From NCBI GenBank assembly GCA_051005235.1, contig JBPCJO010000007.1, forward strand, positions 1 through 8,698: 8,698 nucleotides of DNA, read 5' to 3'. The translations under genes were made by a program, and so were the position numbers. The notes beneath the pieces are model-generated. The model worked only from the letters and a program-made list of their open reading frames with translations, did not search any database and was not told the origin of the DNA. This document shows positions 1-6,714 of the stretch, in pieces (positions within the stretch are counted from its first letter, which is position 1; the number at the start of each line of letters is the position of its first letter). The stretch comes from JALQXV01 sp051005235. Its GTDB lineage: Bacteria; Patescibacteriota; Saccharimonadia; Saccharimonadales; 2-12-FULL-41-12.

Positions 1-39
1 TCCCTTCGTAAAGAATTAGCCGAAGGTTCGCTTGGTTGA
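1..39 (+). CDS. possible 3' end of an unidentified gene (partial)
   Basis: Reading from base 1, twelve sense codons (SLRKELAEGSLG) run to a TGA at 37-39; the other two + frames close within about 18 bases. The composition is that of an ordinary helical C-terminus, but the piece is far too short to identify, and an open run of this length can occur by chance. The sequence left of the window would decide it. Confidence 0.3.
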   Translation, partial: SLRKELAEGSLG

Positions 40-94
40 GCGCGATTGGTTTATTTTTGATAAATTATTATCCCAAGCGCGCAGGTAAGCGACC

Positions 95-123
95 TTGACT
101 ATAAAATATTTTCATGCTAGTAT
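95..123 (+). promoter_or_regulatory. candidate promoter for the DEAD-box helicase
   Basis: TTGACT (95-100) lies 17 bases before TAGTAT (118-123), and the -10 is preceded by TGC, an extended -10 arrangement. A start near base 130 would give the helicase mRNA a leader of about 120 bases containing the hairpin at 190-208. A nearer alternative is TATAAA at 221-226, which has no convincing -35 and would leave a leader of about 16 bases. The sequence alone does not decide between them. Confidence 0.5.
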
Positions 124-189
124 TATAGTAATTGTTTCAATGATCCCGATGTTTATAGGCGAATTGCTTTGGTGTCATACAGACAATAA

Positions 190-208
190 TCACAACGACG
201 AGTTGTGA
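190..208 (+). promoter_or_regulatory. perfect hairpin/palindrome upstream of the helicase
   Basis: TCACAAC (190-196) and GTTGTGA (202-208) are exact reverse complements around a 5-base spacer. No T-run follows, so it does not look like an intrinsic terminator. With the distal promoter it would be a stem-loop in the mRNA leader. With the proximal TATAAA it would sit around the -35 position and could be a DNA operator. Confidence 0.5.
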
Positions 209-248
209 ACCTGCAATAACTATAAATAAACAAGAAGGATCATTTTTT

Positions 249-1442
249 ATGTCTTATCATTTTAATAAACGCTCTGCTAGCTTTAGCAGACATTCACGTC
301 CAAGCCATAATGGCCGAAGTAACCGCGGGCCAAAAGCCCAGTACATCGACCCGGCTCGATTTGTAAAAGCCGCTACGCTAGTGGAGGCTGAGGTGTATGT
401 TCCCAAGCACAACTTCACTGACTTTGCCATCAGCCAAGGTTTGAAAAATAACTTAACAGCTAAGGGCTACGTCGTACCTTCGCCCATTCAGGATCAAACT
501 ATTCCAGCCGCTCTGGAAGGCAAAGATATTCTTGGTATAGCCTCAACTGGAACTGGTAAAACCGCGGCTTTCGCCGTACCGATTTTGCAAAAACTAACTG
601 TCGATAAAAATTCGGCAGCACTAATCATCGCCCCAACCCGCGAGCTAGCCCAGCAAATCGAGCAAGAATGCCGCGAACTAGGCAAAGGCAGCGGACTATC
701 CGGTGCAGTATTAATCGGCGGCTCATCCATGGGTGCGCAACTGCGTGATTTGAAGCACAATCCACGGATTGTTATCGGCACGCCGGGACGCATCAAAGAC
801 CACATCGAGCGACGCACATTAAGGCTGCAGCATTTTGATGTTGTAGTACTAGACGAAGTTGACCGCATGCTGGACATGGGCTTTATCAACGATGTTACGA
901 CCATATTATCTGAGCTCAGCCAGCCAAGACAATCGATGTTTTTCTCAGCGACTATGGACACCAAAATCCGCAACCTTATCAGCCGCTTCACCGAAGATCC
1001 ATTTACCGTAACGCTGAAAGCTACTGGCGGCAGCGAAAACGTTCACCAAAACGTCGTCCGCTACGCGGGTAACTCTGACCGAATGGAAAAACTGCACGGA
1101 ATTTTACTAAAAGACGAAGTTCAGAAAGTCATAGTGTTTGACGAAACTCAACGTAACGTCGAACGTCTGAGCGACGAACTGCTCAAACGAGGCTTTTCAG
1201 CCGGAGCGATCCACGGCGGCAAAACCCAAGGCCACCGCGAACGAGCTTTGGCGAAATTCAAGAAAAGCGAAGTCACAATATTGGTTGCGACTGACGTAGC
1301 AGCCCGCGGTATCGACGTAGTTGACATCACCCACGTTATCAACTTTTCCGTACCAAAAGCCTACGATGACTACGTGCACCGCATCGGCCGAGCTGGTCGC
1401 GCCGGAAAAATCGGCCACGCTCTGACTTTCATAACCAATTAG
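249..1442 (+). CDS. DEAD-box ATP-dependent RNA helicase (DEVD variant)
   Basis: Cytosolic ATP-dependent RNA-unwinding enzyme; family members act in ribosome assembly, mRNA turnover and cold adaptation. All core motifs are visible in its 397 residues: Q-motif region GYVVPSPIQDQTIP (73-86), motif I ASTGTGKT (98-105), Ia PTREL (129-133), GG (157-158), Ib TPGR (178-181), II DEVD (202-205), III SAT (233-235), V ATDVAARGID (347-356) and VI HRIGRAGR (377-384). Motif II reads DEVD instead of DEAD; both acidic residues are kept. The first 30 residues are rich in Arg, Ser and Asn, so a basic RNA-binding tail sits at the N-terminus, whereas many bacterial relatives carry one at the C-terminus; the protein ends soon after motif VI. 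The ATG is supported by AGAAGGA at 233-239, nine bases upstream. Family assignment is firm; which rhlE/deaD-type paralogue it is cannot be said. Confidence 0.95.
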   Translation: MSYHFNKRSASFSRHSRPSHNGRSNRGPKAQYIDPARFVKAATLVEAEVYVPKHNFTDFAISQGLKNNLTAKGYVVPSPIQDQTIPAALEGKDILGIASTGTGKTAAFAVPILQKLTVDKNSAALIIAPTRELAQQIEQECRELGKGSGLSGAVLIGGSSMGAQLRDLKHNPRIVIGTPGRIKDHIERRTLRLQHFDVVVLDEVDRMLDMGFINDVTTILSELSQPRQSMFFSATMDTKIRNLISRFTEDPFTVTLKATGGSENVHQNVVRYAGNSDRMEKLHGILLKDEVQKVIVFDETQRNVERLSDELLKRGFSAGAIHGGKTQGHRERALAKFKKSEVTILVATDVAARGIDVVDITHVINFSVPKAYDDYVHRIGRAGRAGKIGHALTFITN

Positions 1443-1454
1443 GCGTTCCCGCCT
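1441..1454 (+). terminator. short GC hairpin at the helicase stop codon
   Basis: AGGCG (1441-1445) and CGCCT (1450-1454) pair around a TTCC loop, starting inside the helicase TAG stop. There is no U-tract, so this is a weak terminator or a 3' mRNA-protecting stem. It separates the helicase from the TATAAT at 1463. Confidence 0.35.
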
Positions 1455-1462
1455 CTGTAGTG

Positions 1463-1482
1463 TATAATTATATTTAAAGGAA
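1463..1482 (+). promoter_or_regulatory. -10 box and ribosome site for the 82-residue ORF
   Basis: A consensus TATAAT (1463-1468) is followed by AAAGGAA (1476-1482), which lies five bases before the TTG at 1488. Transcription would start about where the ribosome site begins. No good -35 is visible, so the promoter call rests on the -10 alone; the ribosome site is what fixes the TTG start. Confidence 0.45.
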
Positions 1483-1487
1483 TTAAC

Positions 1488-1736
1488 TTGGCTAAAATAG
1501 ATTTTTTTGATACCGAAGACGGCGCTGAGATAGAACGCATCTTGATGCTTATGGCAAAGGATGAAACTTATCATACCAGAGCTAGCTATAGCGCTAACGG
1601 CGAAATGTATCCTGACCATCAAATATCATTCGTCGAAAAACATAAGCGATATTTGCGCGCACATGCTACTACCAACCCGCGACATTACGTGGCTAACTTG
1701 CGCCTAATGACTAGAAAAAACGTCAAAACCAAGTAG
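1488..1736 (+). CDS. unrecognised small basic protein, 82 residues
   Basis: Not recognised as any named family. The start is TTG with AAAGGAA five bases upstream, and no in-frame ATG gives a better N-terminus. The first half is acidic (DFFDTEDGAEIERI at 5-18). The second half is strongly basic, with clustered His, Lys and Arg, and it ends RKNVKTK. There is no signal peptide, membrane segment or cysteine pair. The His/Arg/Tyr-rich C-terminal half would suit a nucleic-acid or ribosome-associated role, but that is only an inference. It lies 45 bases after the helicase and 19 before the exchanger, each with its own -10-like box. That it is coding is supported by the ribosome site, its fit between neighbours and its protein-like composition. 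A conserved lineage-specific protein is the most likely nature. Confidence 0.7.
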   Translation: MAKIDFFDTEDGAEIERILMLMAKDETYHTRASYSANGEMYPDHQISFVEKHKRYLRAHATTNPRHYVANLRLMTRKNVKTK

Positions 1737-1740
1737 CATT

Positions 1741-1749
1741 TGCTATGAT
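1741..1749 (+). promoter_or_regulatory. extended -10 promoter giving a leaderless exchanger mRNA
   Basis: TGC TATGAT (1741-1749) is an extended -10 whose last base is exactly 6 bases before the ATG at 1756. There is no Shine-Dalgarno sequence between the upstream TAG (1734-1736) and the ATG. A start 6-7 bases past the hexamer would fall on or beside the A of ATG. Confidence 0.6.
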
Positions 1750-1755
1750 TAACTA

Positions 1756-2730
1756 ATGATATTGAGCGTGCTGGCTATTATTGCCGGATTGGTTATTCTA
1801 ATTGCCGGCGCAGAAGGCTTGGTTCGCGGCGCGTCGTCCTTAGCTGCCCGGCTAAATGTTTCGCCGTTAGTTATCGGATTGACGATAGTCGCTTTTGGAA
1901 CTTCAGCGCCTGAGCTAACAGTTAATATTTTGGCAGCTTTTAATGGTTCGCCGGAGCTGGCAATTGGCAATGTTGTCGGTAGCAATACAGCCAACGTGCT
2001 GCTTATATTGGGCATCACGGCCATGATTAGCTCGATTAAAGTTAAAAGTTCAACTGTTTGGAAAGAAATCCCGTTAGCTTTATTGGGCGTAAGCTTGTTG
2101 TTCGTAATGGGTAACGACGTTTTATTTGACGGCGTAGGGTTCAACGCGCTAACTCGAACCGACGGCATAGCCTTGATGGCCTTGATGGCAATATTTCTCT
2201 ACTACATTTTTGGTTTGGCAAAATCTGAACACGAACAAACTAAAGCCAAAAGTCAGGATGAGAATATAAAAATTTACTCAACGGCAGTCTCCGCTGGACT
2301 AACCCTGGTAGGATTAATCGGCTTGGTGATTGGCGGCAGGTTGTTGGTAACTGGCGCGATCGATATCGCCGCGGCCGCTGGTCTGTCAGAAGCTTTGATC
2401 GGGCTAACCATCGTTGCCATCGGCACGTCGCTACCAGAACTAGCCACTTCTGTGGTCGCGGCGCTTAAAGGCCAGTCTGACATTGCGGTTGGTAATATCA
2501 TCGGCTCGATAATTTTCAATGTATTTTGGGTGCTCGGCCTGACCAGCACAATCACGCCGCTAGCTTTTACCAGCGATATTAATTTTGACGTGCTGGTCTC
2601 GATCGGTTCTATGCTGTTACTGTTCGTCTACATGCATATTGCTGGCAAGCGCCAGTTGGTCCGCTGGGAAGGTGCCAGCTTCGTCGCACTTTACATCGCT
2701 TATATTGTATTTTTGGTTTATCGCGGCTAA
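1756..2730 (+). CDS. CaCA-family Na+/Ca2+ exchanger (YrbG-like)
   Basis: Integral membrane cation exchanger of the Ca2+:cation antiporter superfamily; members typically extrude Ca2+ against a Na+ gradient. The protein has 324 residues, about normal for prokaryotic members, and two inverted alpha-repeats. Repeat 1 has GTSAPEL (48-54) and GNVVGSNTAN (71-80). Repeat 2 has GTSLPEL (223-229) and GNIIGSIIFN (246-255). The ion-site glutamates are E53 and E228. The partner polar residues are N80 and N255; the archaeal structure NCX_Mj has Asp at the position of N255. Repeat 2 also has Ile at 252 where GSN is usual. A hydrophilic loop at about 155-172 (SEHEQTKAKSQDEN) separates the halves. The actual cation is not established. 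The mRNA is probably leaderless. The gene ends TAA directly against the stop of the opposing PiT-like gene. Confidence 0.9.
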   Translation: MILSVLAIIAGLVILIAGAEGLVRGASSLAARLNVSPLVIGLTIVAFGTSAPELTVNILAAFNGSPELAIGNVVGSNTANVLLILGITAMISSIKVKSSTVWKEIPLALLGVSLLFVMGNDVLFDGVGFNALTRTDGIALMALMAIFLYYIFGLAKSEHEQTKAKSQDENIKIYSTAVSAGLTLVGLIGLVIGGRLLVTGAIDIAAAAGLSEALIGLTIVAIGTSLPELATSVVAALKGQSDIAVGNIIGSIIFNVFWVLGLTSTITPLAFTSDINFDVLVSIGSMLLLFVYMHIAGKRQLVRWEGASFVALYIAYIVFLVYRG

Positions 2731-3777
2731 TCAAAAACGCTCATTGACCATTATCGCCAATGCCAGCGAAATTCCCAGGCCGAACCCAGCCCGCAGGATG
2801 TCTTTTCTGACTAGTTTCAAGGTATGCGAATATGGCTTATCTTTGTGCAGCGTTGCGCGTAAAGCGATTTCTCGCCCGGCTAGTAACCCCAAGAAAACCC
2901 AAGTCGTGCTCATGGGAACGTTGTTGAGCATTTTGAAATAGACCAAGATTAGCCCGTAGACGAAATCGATCATGGTGGCTGATTTGACGTAGAGAACGTC
3001 AGTTTTTTCTGTGACGACCTTTTGTATCTCACCGCCCCGCCGCTGGAAAATAAACGCCAACGCCGCCAGCATAAACGCCAATATAGCTACTAGTTGCCAG
3101 CCAGAAACTTCTCTGGGCAAGTAAACAAGCGAATTCGCCGCGTCCTGAGCCAGCCATGCCGACCACAAAAAACCAGTCGACAACCACTGCAATGTCCGCC
3201 ATTTTTTCTCTTCGCGCGGACTTAGATTACGATCCATTTTGGTTTTGCGCTTATTGACTATGTAGCCGACCAAGCTCCAAACTATCAGCGCCACCACGAA
3301 TGCCAAAATGTAGCCAATCAGGGTTTTGCTAAGCATTTTCTCGATCGTCCCAGTAGTAGAAAAAGTCGCCAGGATCAAGAAAGTCGTCGAAACCGGCATG
3401 CTGAAGCGTGTCAATATGATCAGCACTATCGGCGCCAGAAGTTGGAAAAACGAGAAGTCTGTCGGCTGTGGGATTTTTTCTAGACGCTGGTAGCTGACAT
3501 CGCCGCCATTGGTCAGCCAGCTATAATAAAATGTCGCCACCATGATACTACCGATGAAAATCCACAAAATTCTCCAAGAAACCTTGCGGTTAGACGACAG
3601 GAATGTGCCAAGGGTCTGAATACTATCGTTGCTAACCGTGGAAAACGCCGCTACCGCGAAGCCGAACCACATAGCTAAAACCGGCTGGTCGAACACAAGT
3701 CCGGCTGTCAAAATTAAAGCGGTAATTACAGATACAAAAATAAAGTTATTGCCGAAAAATGTTTGGACTTGCTTCAT
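2731..3777 (-). CDS. divergent PiT/PHO-4-like phosphate permease homologue
   Basis: Polytopic membrane protein of 348 residues with a two-repeat layout recalling the PiT inorganic phosphate transporters. In the first half, SNDS (N50, D51) stands where PiT has GANDxAN, and MPVSTT (127-132) matches PVSTTH. In the second half, QDAAN (211-215) replaces NDxAN, and VPMSTT (287-292) matches PVSTTH again. The repeat cores are kept, but the flanking Gly, the second Asn and the His are lost. A charged cytoplasmic loop lies at about 176-196 (KRKTKMDRNLSPREEKKWR). The substrate is therefore uncertain: phosphate is the family expectation, not something seen here. ATG at 3777 is chosen; an in-frame GTG at 3789 would add four residues. 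A TACAAT (3802-3807) serves either start. Membership in the superfamily is likely, function only tentative. Confidence 0.65.
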   Translation of the reverse strand: MKQVQTFFGNNFIFVSVITALILTAGLVFDQPVLAMWFGFAVAAFSTVSNDSIQTLGTFLSSNRKVSWRILWIFIGSIMVATFYYSWLTNGGDVSYQRLEKIPQPTDFSFFQLLAPIVLIILTRFSMPVSTTFLILATFSTTGTIEKMLSKTLIGYILAFVVALIVWSLVGYIVNKRKTKMDRNLSPREEKKWRTLQWLSTGFLWSAWLAQDAANSLVYLPREVSGWQLVAILAFMLAALAFIFQRRGGEIQKVVTEKTDVLYVKSATMIDFVYGLILVYFKMLNNVPMSTTWVFLGLLAGREIALRATLHKDKPYSHTLKLVRKDILRAGFGLGISLALAIMVNERF

Positions 3778-3801
3778 GTAAAAAACCACGCCACCAGCAT
3801 A

Positions 3802-3807
3802 ATTGTA
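3802..3807 (-). promoter_or_regulatory. -10-like box for the PiT-like gene
   Basis: On the minus strand TACAAT (3802-3807) is followed by 12 bases to the GTG at 3789, or 24 to the ATG at 3777. GGTGG between them is at best a weak ribosome site. The rest of the 88-base gap to nhaA (3790-3877) shows no convincing terminator; a short ATAG/CTAT stem (3841-3851) has no T-run. Confidence 0.35.
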
Positions 3808-3877
3808 TAGATAAAATTTCCAACTTCAAGCGGGCTTTTTATAGTTGCTATCAAAAGCCAAAATTAAACCAAATAAG

Positions 3878-5122
3878 CTATATTTCGGTATCTAAGACTT
3901 GCTTGATCCGCTTGCGATGACGCAAGAATAAATATCCGAAGATGGCGCTAAGGGTTGATCCAATCAGGATAGCGATTTTTGCAGCATCTTCTAGCAATGG
4001 TTGGCCGACAAATGCCAGATCAGCGATAAATACCGATACGGTAAAGCCAATTCCGGCGATAAAGCCAACGCCAATCACTTGCATCCAGTTAGAATTTTCT
4101 GGCAATTTAGCCAGATTTAATTTGACCAATATCCACGATGCCAGACTTATACCGATGACTTTGCCTAGAACCAAGCCTAGTATAATGCCCCATATTAAAT
4201 ACGATGAGCCCGGGGCTTGGACACTATCAAGTGTCAATTTAACGCCTAGGTTGGCAAAAGCAAACAGCGGCACAACCACAAATGTCGAGAACGGCAAAAC
4301 TAGCCTTTCCAATTTTTCGGCCGTCGAATAATTATTTACTTTTGAAGTTATCGGTGCCAAAAATCCCAGAAAAGCTCCGGCGATACTGGCGTGAATACCC
4401 GAATAGTATACTGCCAGCCAAAAACCCAACCCGATTAGCCCGAAAATGGCTGGTGTCATGAACTTGTGAAATCGTAAAAAAAACAAAGTCGCACCGATGA
4501 CAGCGGCCGCGGCCAAAGCCGGCACCGTAAATCCGTCGCCGTAAAACAGGCCGATTATCAAAATCGCGCCAATATCGTCAACGATAGACAAGGTCAGTAA
4601 AAACACTTTCAACGATGAAGATACCCGATTCCCAAGCAGGCTTATAACAGCTAGCGCGAAAGCGATATCGGTAGCAATTGGAATCGCCCAGCCATCTAAA
4701 TTAGCCGGGTTATTGATGTTAATCATAATGAAAATAGCCGCCGGCACTATCATCCCGCCAATCGCCGCGCTGATCGGTAATAGGGCTGATTTGAAATGGC
4801 GCAACTGGCCTTTGACGGCCTCACGCTTTATCTCCAGCCCAACGACTAGGAAAAATAATGCCATCAACCCTTCGCTTACCCAGTGTCGTAAATTCAGATC
4901 AACGACTAGATTATTAACACCAATGCTCAAATGTTTTTCCCAAAATTCGTTATACACCCAAGCCAACGGCGAATTAGCAATCAACAGCGCCAAAATTGCC
5001 GCCGCCAAAATCAACTTGCCACCAATCGCCTCGTCTTTTAGAAAAACCCTCAGAATTTCCGGCAGGCGGACAATATGAATTATTTTGGTTCTAGCGGCAA
5101 TCTTTTTTAATTTTTCGTGCAG
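3878..5122 (-). CDS. nhaA: Na+/H+ antiporter NhaA
   Basis: Inner-membrane electrogenic Na+/H+ antiporter that exports Na+ in exchange for H+. Numbering from a CTG at 5120-5122 (414 residues), the diagnostic residues are ATDIAFA with D152 (E. coli D133), VDDIGA with D182-D183 (E. coli D163-D164), LGKVIGI with K321 (E. coli K300), FFLVVGLEIKRE, FAFANLGV, and GIGFTVSVFIADLAF in the late segments. The first ATG/GTG/TTG in frame is the TTG at 5014. Starting there would delete FLKDEAIGGKL, which matches the conserved family N-terminus (E. coli FFSSDASGGII). Between the upstream in-frame TGA (5135-5137) and 5014 there is no ATG, GTG or TTG. The CTG has GAGGGAG (5130-5136) seven bases upstream, so a CTG start is the best reading. 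Function is firm; the start is less so. It is co-directional with its neighbours but has its own candidate promoter. Confidence 0.93.
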   Translation of the reverse strand: MHEKLKKIAARTKIIHIVRLPEILRVFLKDEAIGGKLILAAAILALLIANSPLAWVYNEFWEKHLSIGVNNLVVDLNLRHWVSEGLMALFFLVVGLEIKREAVKGQLRHFKSALLPISAAIGGMIVPAAIFIMININNPANLDGWAIPIATDIAFALAVISLLGNRVSSSLKVFLLTLSIVDDIGAILIIGLFYGDGFTVPALAAAAVIGATLFFLRFHKFMTPAIFGLIGLGFWLAVYYSGIHASIAGAFLGFLAPITSKVNNYSTAEKLERLVLPFSTFVVVPLFAFANLGVKLTLDSVQAPGSSYLIWGIILGLVLGKVIGISLASWILVKLNLAKLPENSNWMQVIGVGFIAGIGFTVSVFIADLAFVGQPLLEDAAKIAILIGSTLSAIFGYLFLRHRKRIKQVLDTEI

Positions 5123-5129
5123 CTGAGTT

Positions 5130-5136
5130 CTCCCTC
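5130..5136 (-). promoter_or_regulatory. Shine-Dalgarno site that selects the CTG start of nhaA
   Basis: GAGGGAG on the minus strand, seven bases before CTG (5120-5122). It is one of the best ribosome sites in the window, and it lies across the upstream stop codon of the NhaA frame, where no other start would use it well. Confidence 0.6.
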
Positions 5137-5160
5137 AATGTTTATTTTCTAGATGTCCTT

Positions 5161-5169
5161 ATTCTATCA
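5161..5169 (-). promoter_or_regulatory. extended -10 promoter for nhaA
   Basis: Minus-strand TGA TAGAAT (5161-5169) is an extended -10 in the 72-base gap between nnrD and nhaA. A start about 7 bases on gives a leader of roughly 30 bases holding the GAGGGAG site. No good -35 is visible. Read-through from nnrD is also possible, since no terminator is seen in the gap. Confidence 0.45.
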
Positions 5170-5194
5170 CTGCTGCCAAGTTTCTGGGCTTTCG

Positions 5195-5986
5195 CTAGCC
5201 AATCCTTAAGCTACTCATAGTTTCGGGAATCAAATCTATAAGTTCGTCGACATATAGGCCACTTGAACCTTTTTGTTTGCTCCAAGTCTGTCCGGCTTGG
5301 AAATGGATTTGAACGCCTAGACAAGCACAATCAAAAATAGATAACTCTTCTCTATACTGCGCCAACAAACCTCCAATTAGTCCAGCTAGAACATCGCCGG
5401 TTCCGCCGGTGGCCAGAGCAGGATTAGACACTTTATTTACCCAAGTTTTTTGCCCGTCGCTAACAGTTGTTTCGTGTCCTTTTAATACTACGTAGCAGCC
5501 CAGTTTGTCGGCTAAAGCATGAGCGGTTTTAACCCGCGCCGACTTAGCCAGCCGTTCAAATTCCCCAAGATGAGGTGTCAAAACACACTTGTCGTGAACT
5601 GCTTCTAGCAGTTTGGGCTGGCTGGCTAAGATGTTAAGGCCGTCAGCATCAATAACAGTTGGTATTTTGAGGCCTAAAACTTTTTTAATAGCAGCTATAC
5701 TTTTGTCGGATTGCCCGAATCCTGGCCCGGCTACAACCGCGTCCGATTTAACATTATCTAGGCTTTGGCCGACGGCCTGCGGAACCATTTTGACCAGTTC
5801 TATCAGCACGTCTTTTTGGCCAGCAAAATAAACTAGCCCAACTCCAGATCTGATAGCCGACTTGGCAACAAAAGCCGCGCTGCCCAGCATGACTGTATCG
5901 TGGCTAATCTGCCCACCGATTACTGCCAAACTTCCAAAAGTTCCCTTGTGTCCATCGGCTGGACGGCTTGGAATATCGAGATTCAT
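5195..5986 (-). CDS. nnrD: ADP-dependent NAD(P)H-hydrate dehydratase
   Basis: Cytosolic metabolite-repair enzyme that dehydrates the S form of damaged, hydrated NADH or NADPH back to the cofactor, using ADP in bacterial members. It has the YjeF C-terminal, ribokinase-like fold only: 263 residues, with no N-terminal YjeF_N epimerase domain. Motifs: HKGTFGS (13-19), GPG (87-89), DADGLN (113-118), TPHLGEFERL (137-146), LKGHETTV (168-175) and NPALATGGTGDVLAG (188-202), in which D198 is the expected catalytic base. The epimerase that converts the R form is not in this window. The ATG overlaps the TGA of the upstream membrane gene (ATGA, 5983-5986), and only a weak AAGAA precedes it, so translation is probably coupled. 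The assignment is secure. Confidence 0.92.
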   Translation of the reverse strand: MNLDIPSRPADGHKGTFGSLAVIGGQISHDTVMLGSAAFVAKSAIRSGVGLVYFAGQKDVLIELVKMVPQAVGQSLDNVKSDAVVAGPGFGQSDKSIAAIKKVLGLKIPTVIDADGLNILASQPKLLEAVHDKCVLTPHLGEFERLAKSARVKTAHALADKLGCYVVLKGHETTVSDGQKTWVNKVSNPALATGGTGDVLAGLIGGLLAQYREELSIFDCACLGVQIHFQAGQTWSKQKGSSGLYVDELIDLIPETMSSLRIG

Positions 5987-6702
5987 TTCTTGTTTTTTAA
6001 TTTAGCCATCCTAGGAATAATTCCAAAAACTATAATGGTCGCGAGTATGATCGCGAAGCCGCACATGATACTTGGCTTGCCGTCAACAGTTTCCGGCTTG
6101 GTAGAATTGACGATCAATGTTGGCAGCAACAGCCCAAGATAGCCGATTGCAAAAAGTATCAGTGATTGTCTAGTCCCTACGAACTTTTTCGAATCCAAAG
6201 CTCTGGCAAATTTTAAACATAGGAACGTAGTAACGAACAGCCAGAAATAATAATATACAAAATAATAGCCGCCTAATTTGGGGGCCAGCTGAAAAATTAC
6301 GTAATTTCCTGCGCATTCATAACCACTAAACGCATTAGCGCCAAATAGAAAAATTCCGGCGAATCCCAGCGCCGAGCCATAAGCCACCGCGATGATATTA
6401 TTCCAGCTTTTGCCAGCTATAGAATAAACCAGGTGCACTCCGACTGGCGGCAAAAAGGTTATGGCCACAAAGCCAACTCTAGACCAAAAAGCCGCGTTAG
6501 CCTCAGTCGCCCCGCAATGTAAATATTCGGCCAGCTGAAAAACCGCCAGTAAAAATATCAATACTATGCTCAGCCTAGCTATTTGATTAATCTTGTAGCG
6601 GAAAATTATGTAGCCAATATAGGCTATTTCAATAATAAAAGTCGTCAGCATCACGCCAGGCGAAAAACAATAAAAAGTATTTTGCCCCGGCAATTTTCTC
6701 AT
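5983..6702 (-). CDS. seven-segment membrane protein of unknown function
   Basis: No named family is recognised with confidence. The 239 residues contain about seven hydrophobic segments (roughly 14-34, 42-61, 70-95, 103-122, 145-165, 178-199, 209-231) and a basic C-terminal tail (RMAKLKNKK). Striking patches are FQLAEYLHC (55-63), WSRVGF (73-78), FLPPVGVHL (83-91), and cysteines at 12, 63, 130, 162 and 214, with C63 and C130 near loops. The WSRxGF...LPPxxxHL run loosely recalls the 7TM sensor region at the N-terminus of some histidine kinases, but no kinase or other output domain follows. The ATG is set by a TATACT exactly 6 bases upstream; there is no ribosome site. The 3' end overlaps nnrD by 4 bases, so the two are probably expressed together. 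Whether that reflects shared function or only economy is unknown. Confidence 0.8.
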   Translation of the reverse strand: MRKLPGQNTFYCFSPGVMLTTFIIEIAYIGYIIFRYKINQIARLSIVLIFLLAVFQLAEYLHCGATEANAAFWSRVGFVAITFLPPVGVHLVYSIAGKSWNNIIAVAYGSALGFAGIFLFGANAFSGYECAGNYVIFQLAPKLGGYYFVYYYFWLFVTTFLCLKFARALDSKKFVGTRQSLILFAIGYLGLLLPTLIVNSTKPETVDGKPSIMCGFAIILATIIVFGIIPRMAKLKNKK

Positions 6703-6708
6703 CGTATT

Positions 6709-6714
6709 AGTATA
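6709..6714 (-). promoter_or_regulatory. -10 box for the membrane protein / nnrD pair (leaderless)
   Basis: Minus-strand TATACT (6709-6714) followed by exactly 6 bases (AATACG) and ATG. The predicted transcript starts at or next to the ATG. The box lies in the left arm of the 167-base inverted-repeat element, so that element supplies or overlaps the promoter. No -35 match is seen. Confidence 0.55.

Noticed and set aside
40..82. Intrinsic terminator from GCGCGATTGG/CCAAGCGCGC
   Set aside because: The arms match 9 of 10 but enclose a loop of 23 bases and no T-run follows the second arm.
494..991. Long open frame on the minus strand inside the helicase gene
   Set aside because: Antisense shadow: Ser/Arg/Pro-rich translation with no domain, while the + frame carries all helicase motifs. 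The same holds for other antisense frames, such as 1749-2168, 3942-4331 and 8305-8532.
3878..5014. nhaA starting at the TTG at 5014
   Set aside because: This would remove the conserved N-terminal EAxGG segment, and no ribosome site precedes the TTG.
5101..5137. Frameshift in the A-rich run near the nhaA start, with TTG at about 5138 as the original start
   Set aside because: That frame closes at TAG after about 15 codons and has no ribosome site, while the CTG has one; a sequencing error remains possible but is not needed.
2731..5985. Alternative code with TGA as glycine
   Set aside because: TGA terminates the PiT-like gene and the seven-segment membrane protein at sensible C-termini, the latter in an ATGA overlap; no in-frame TGA interrupts a gene.
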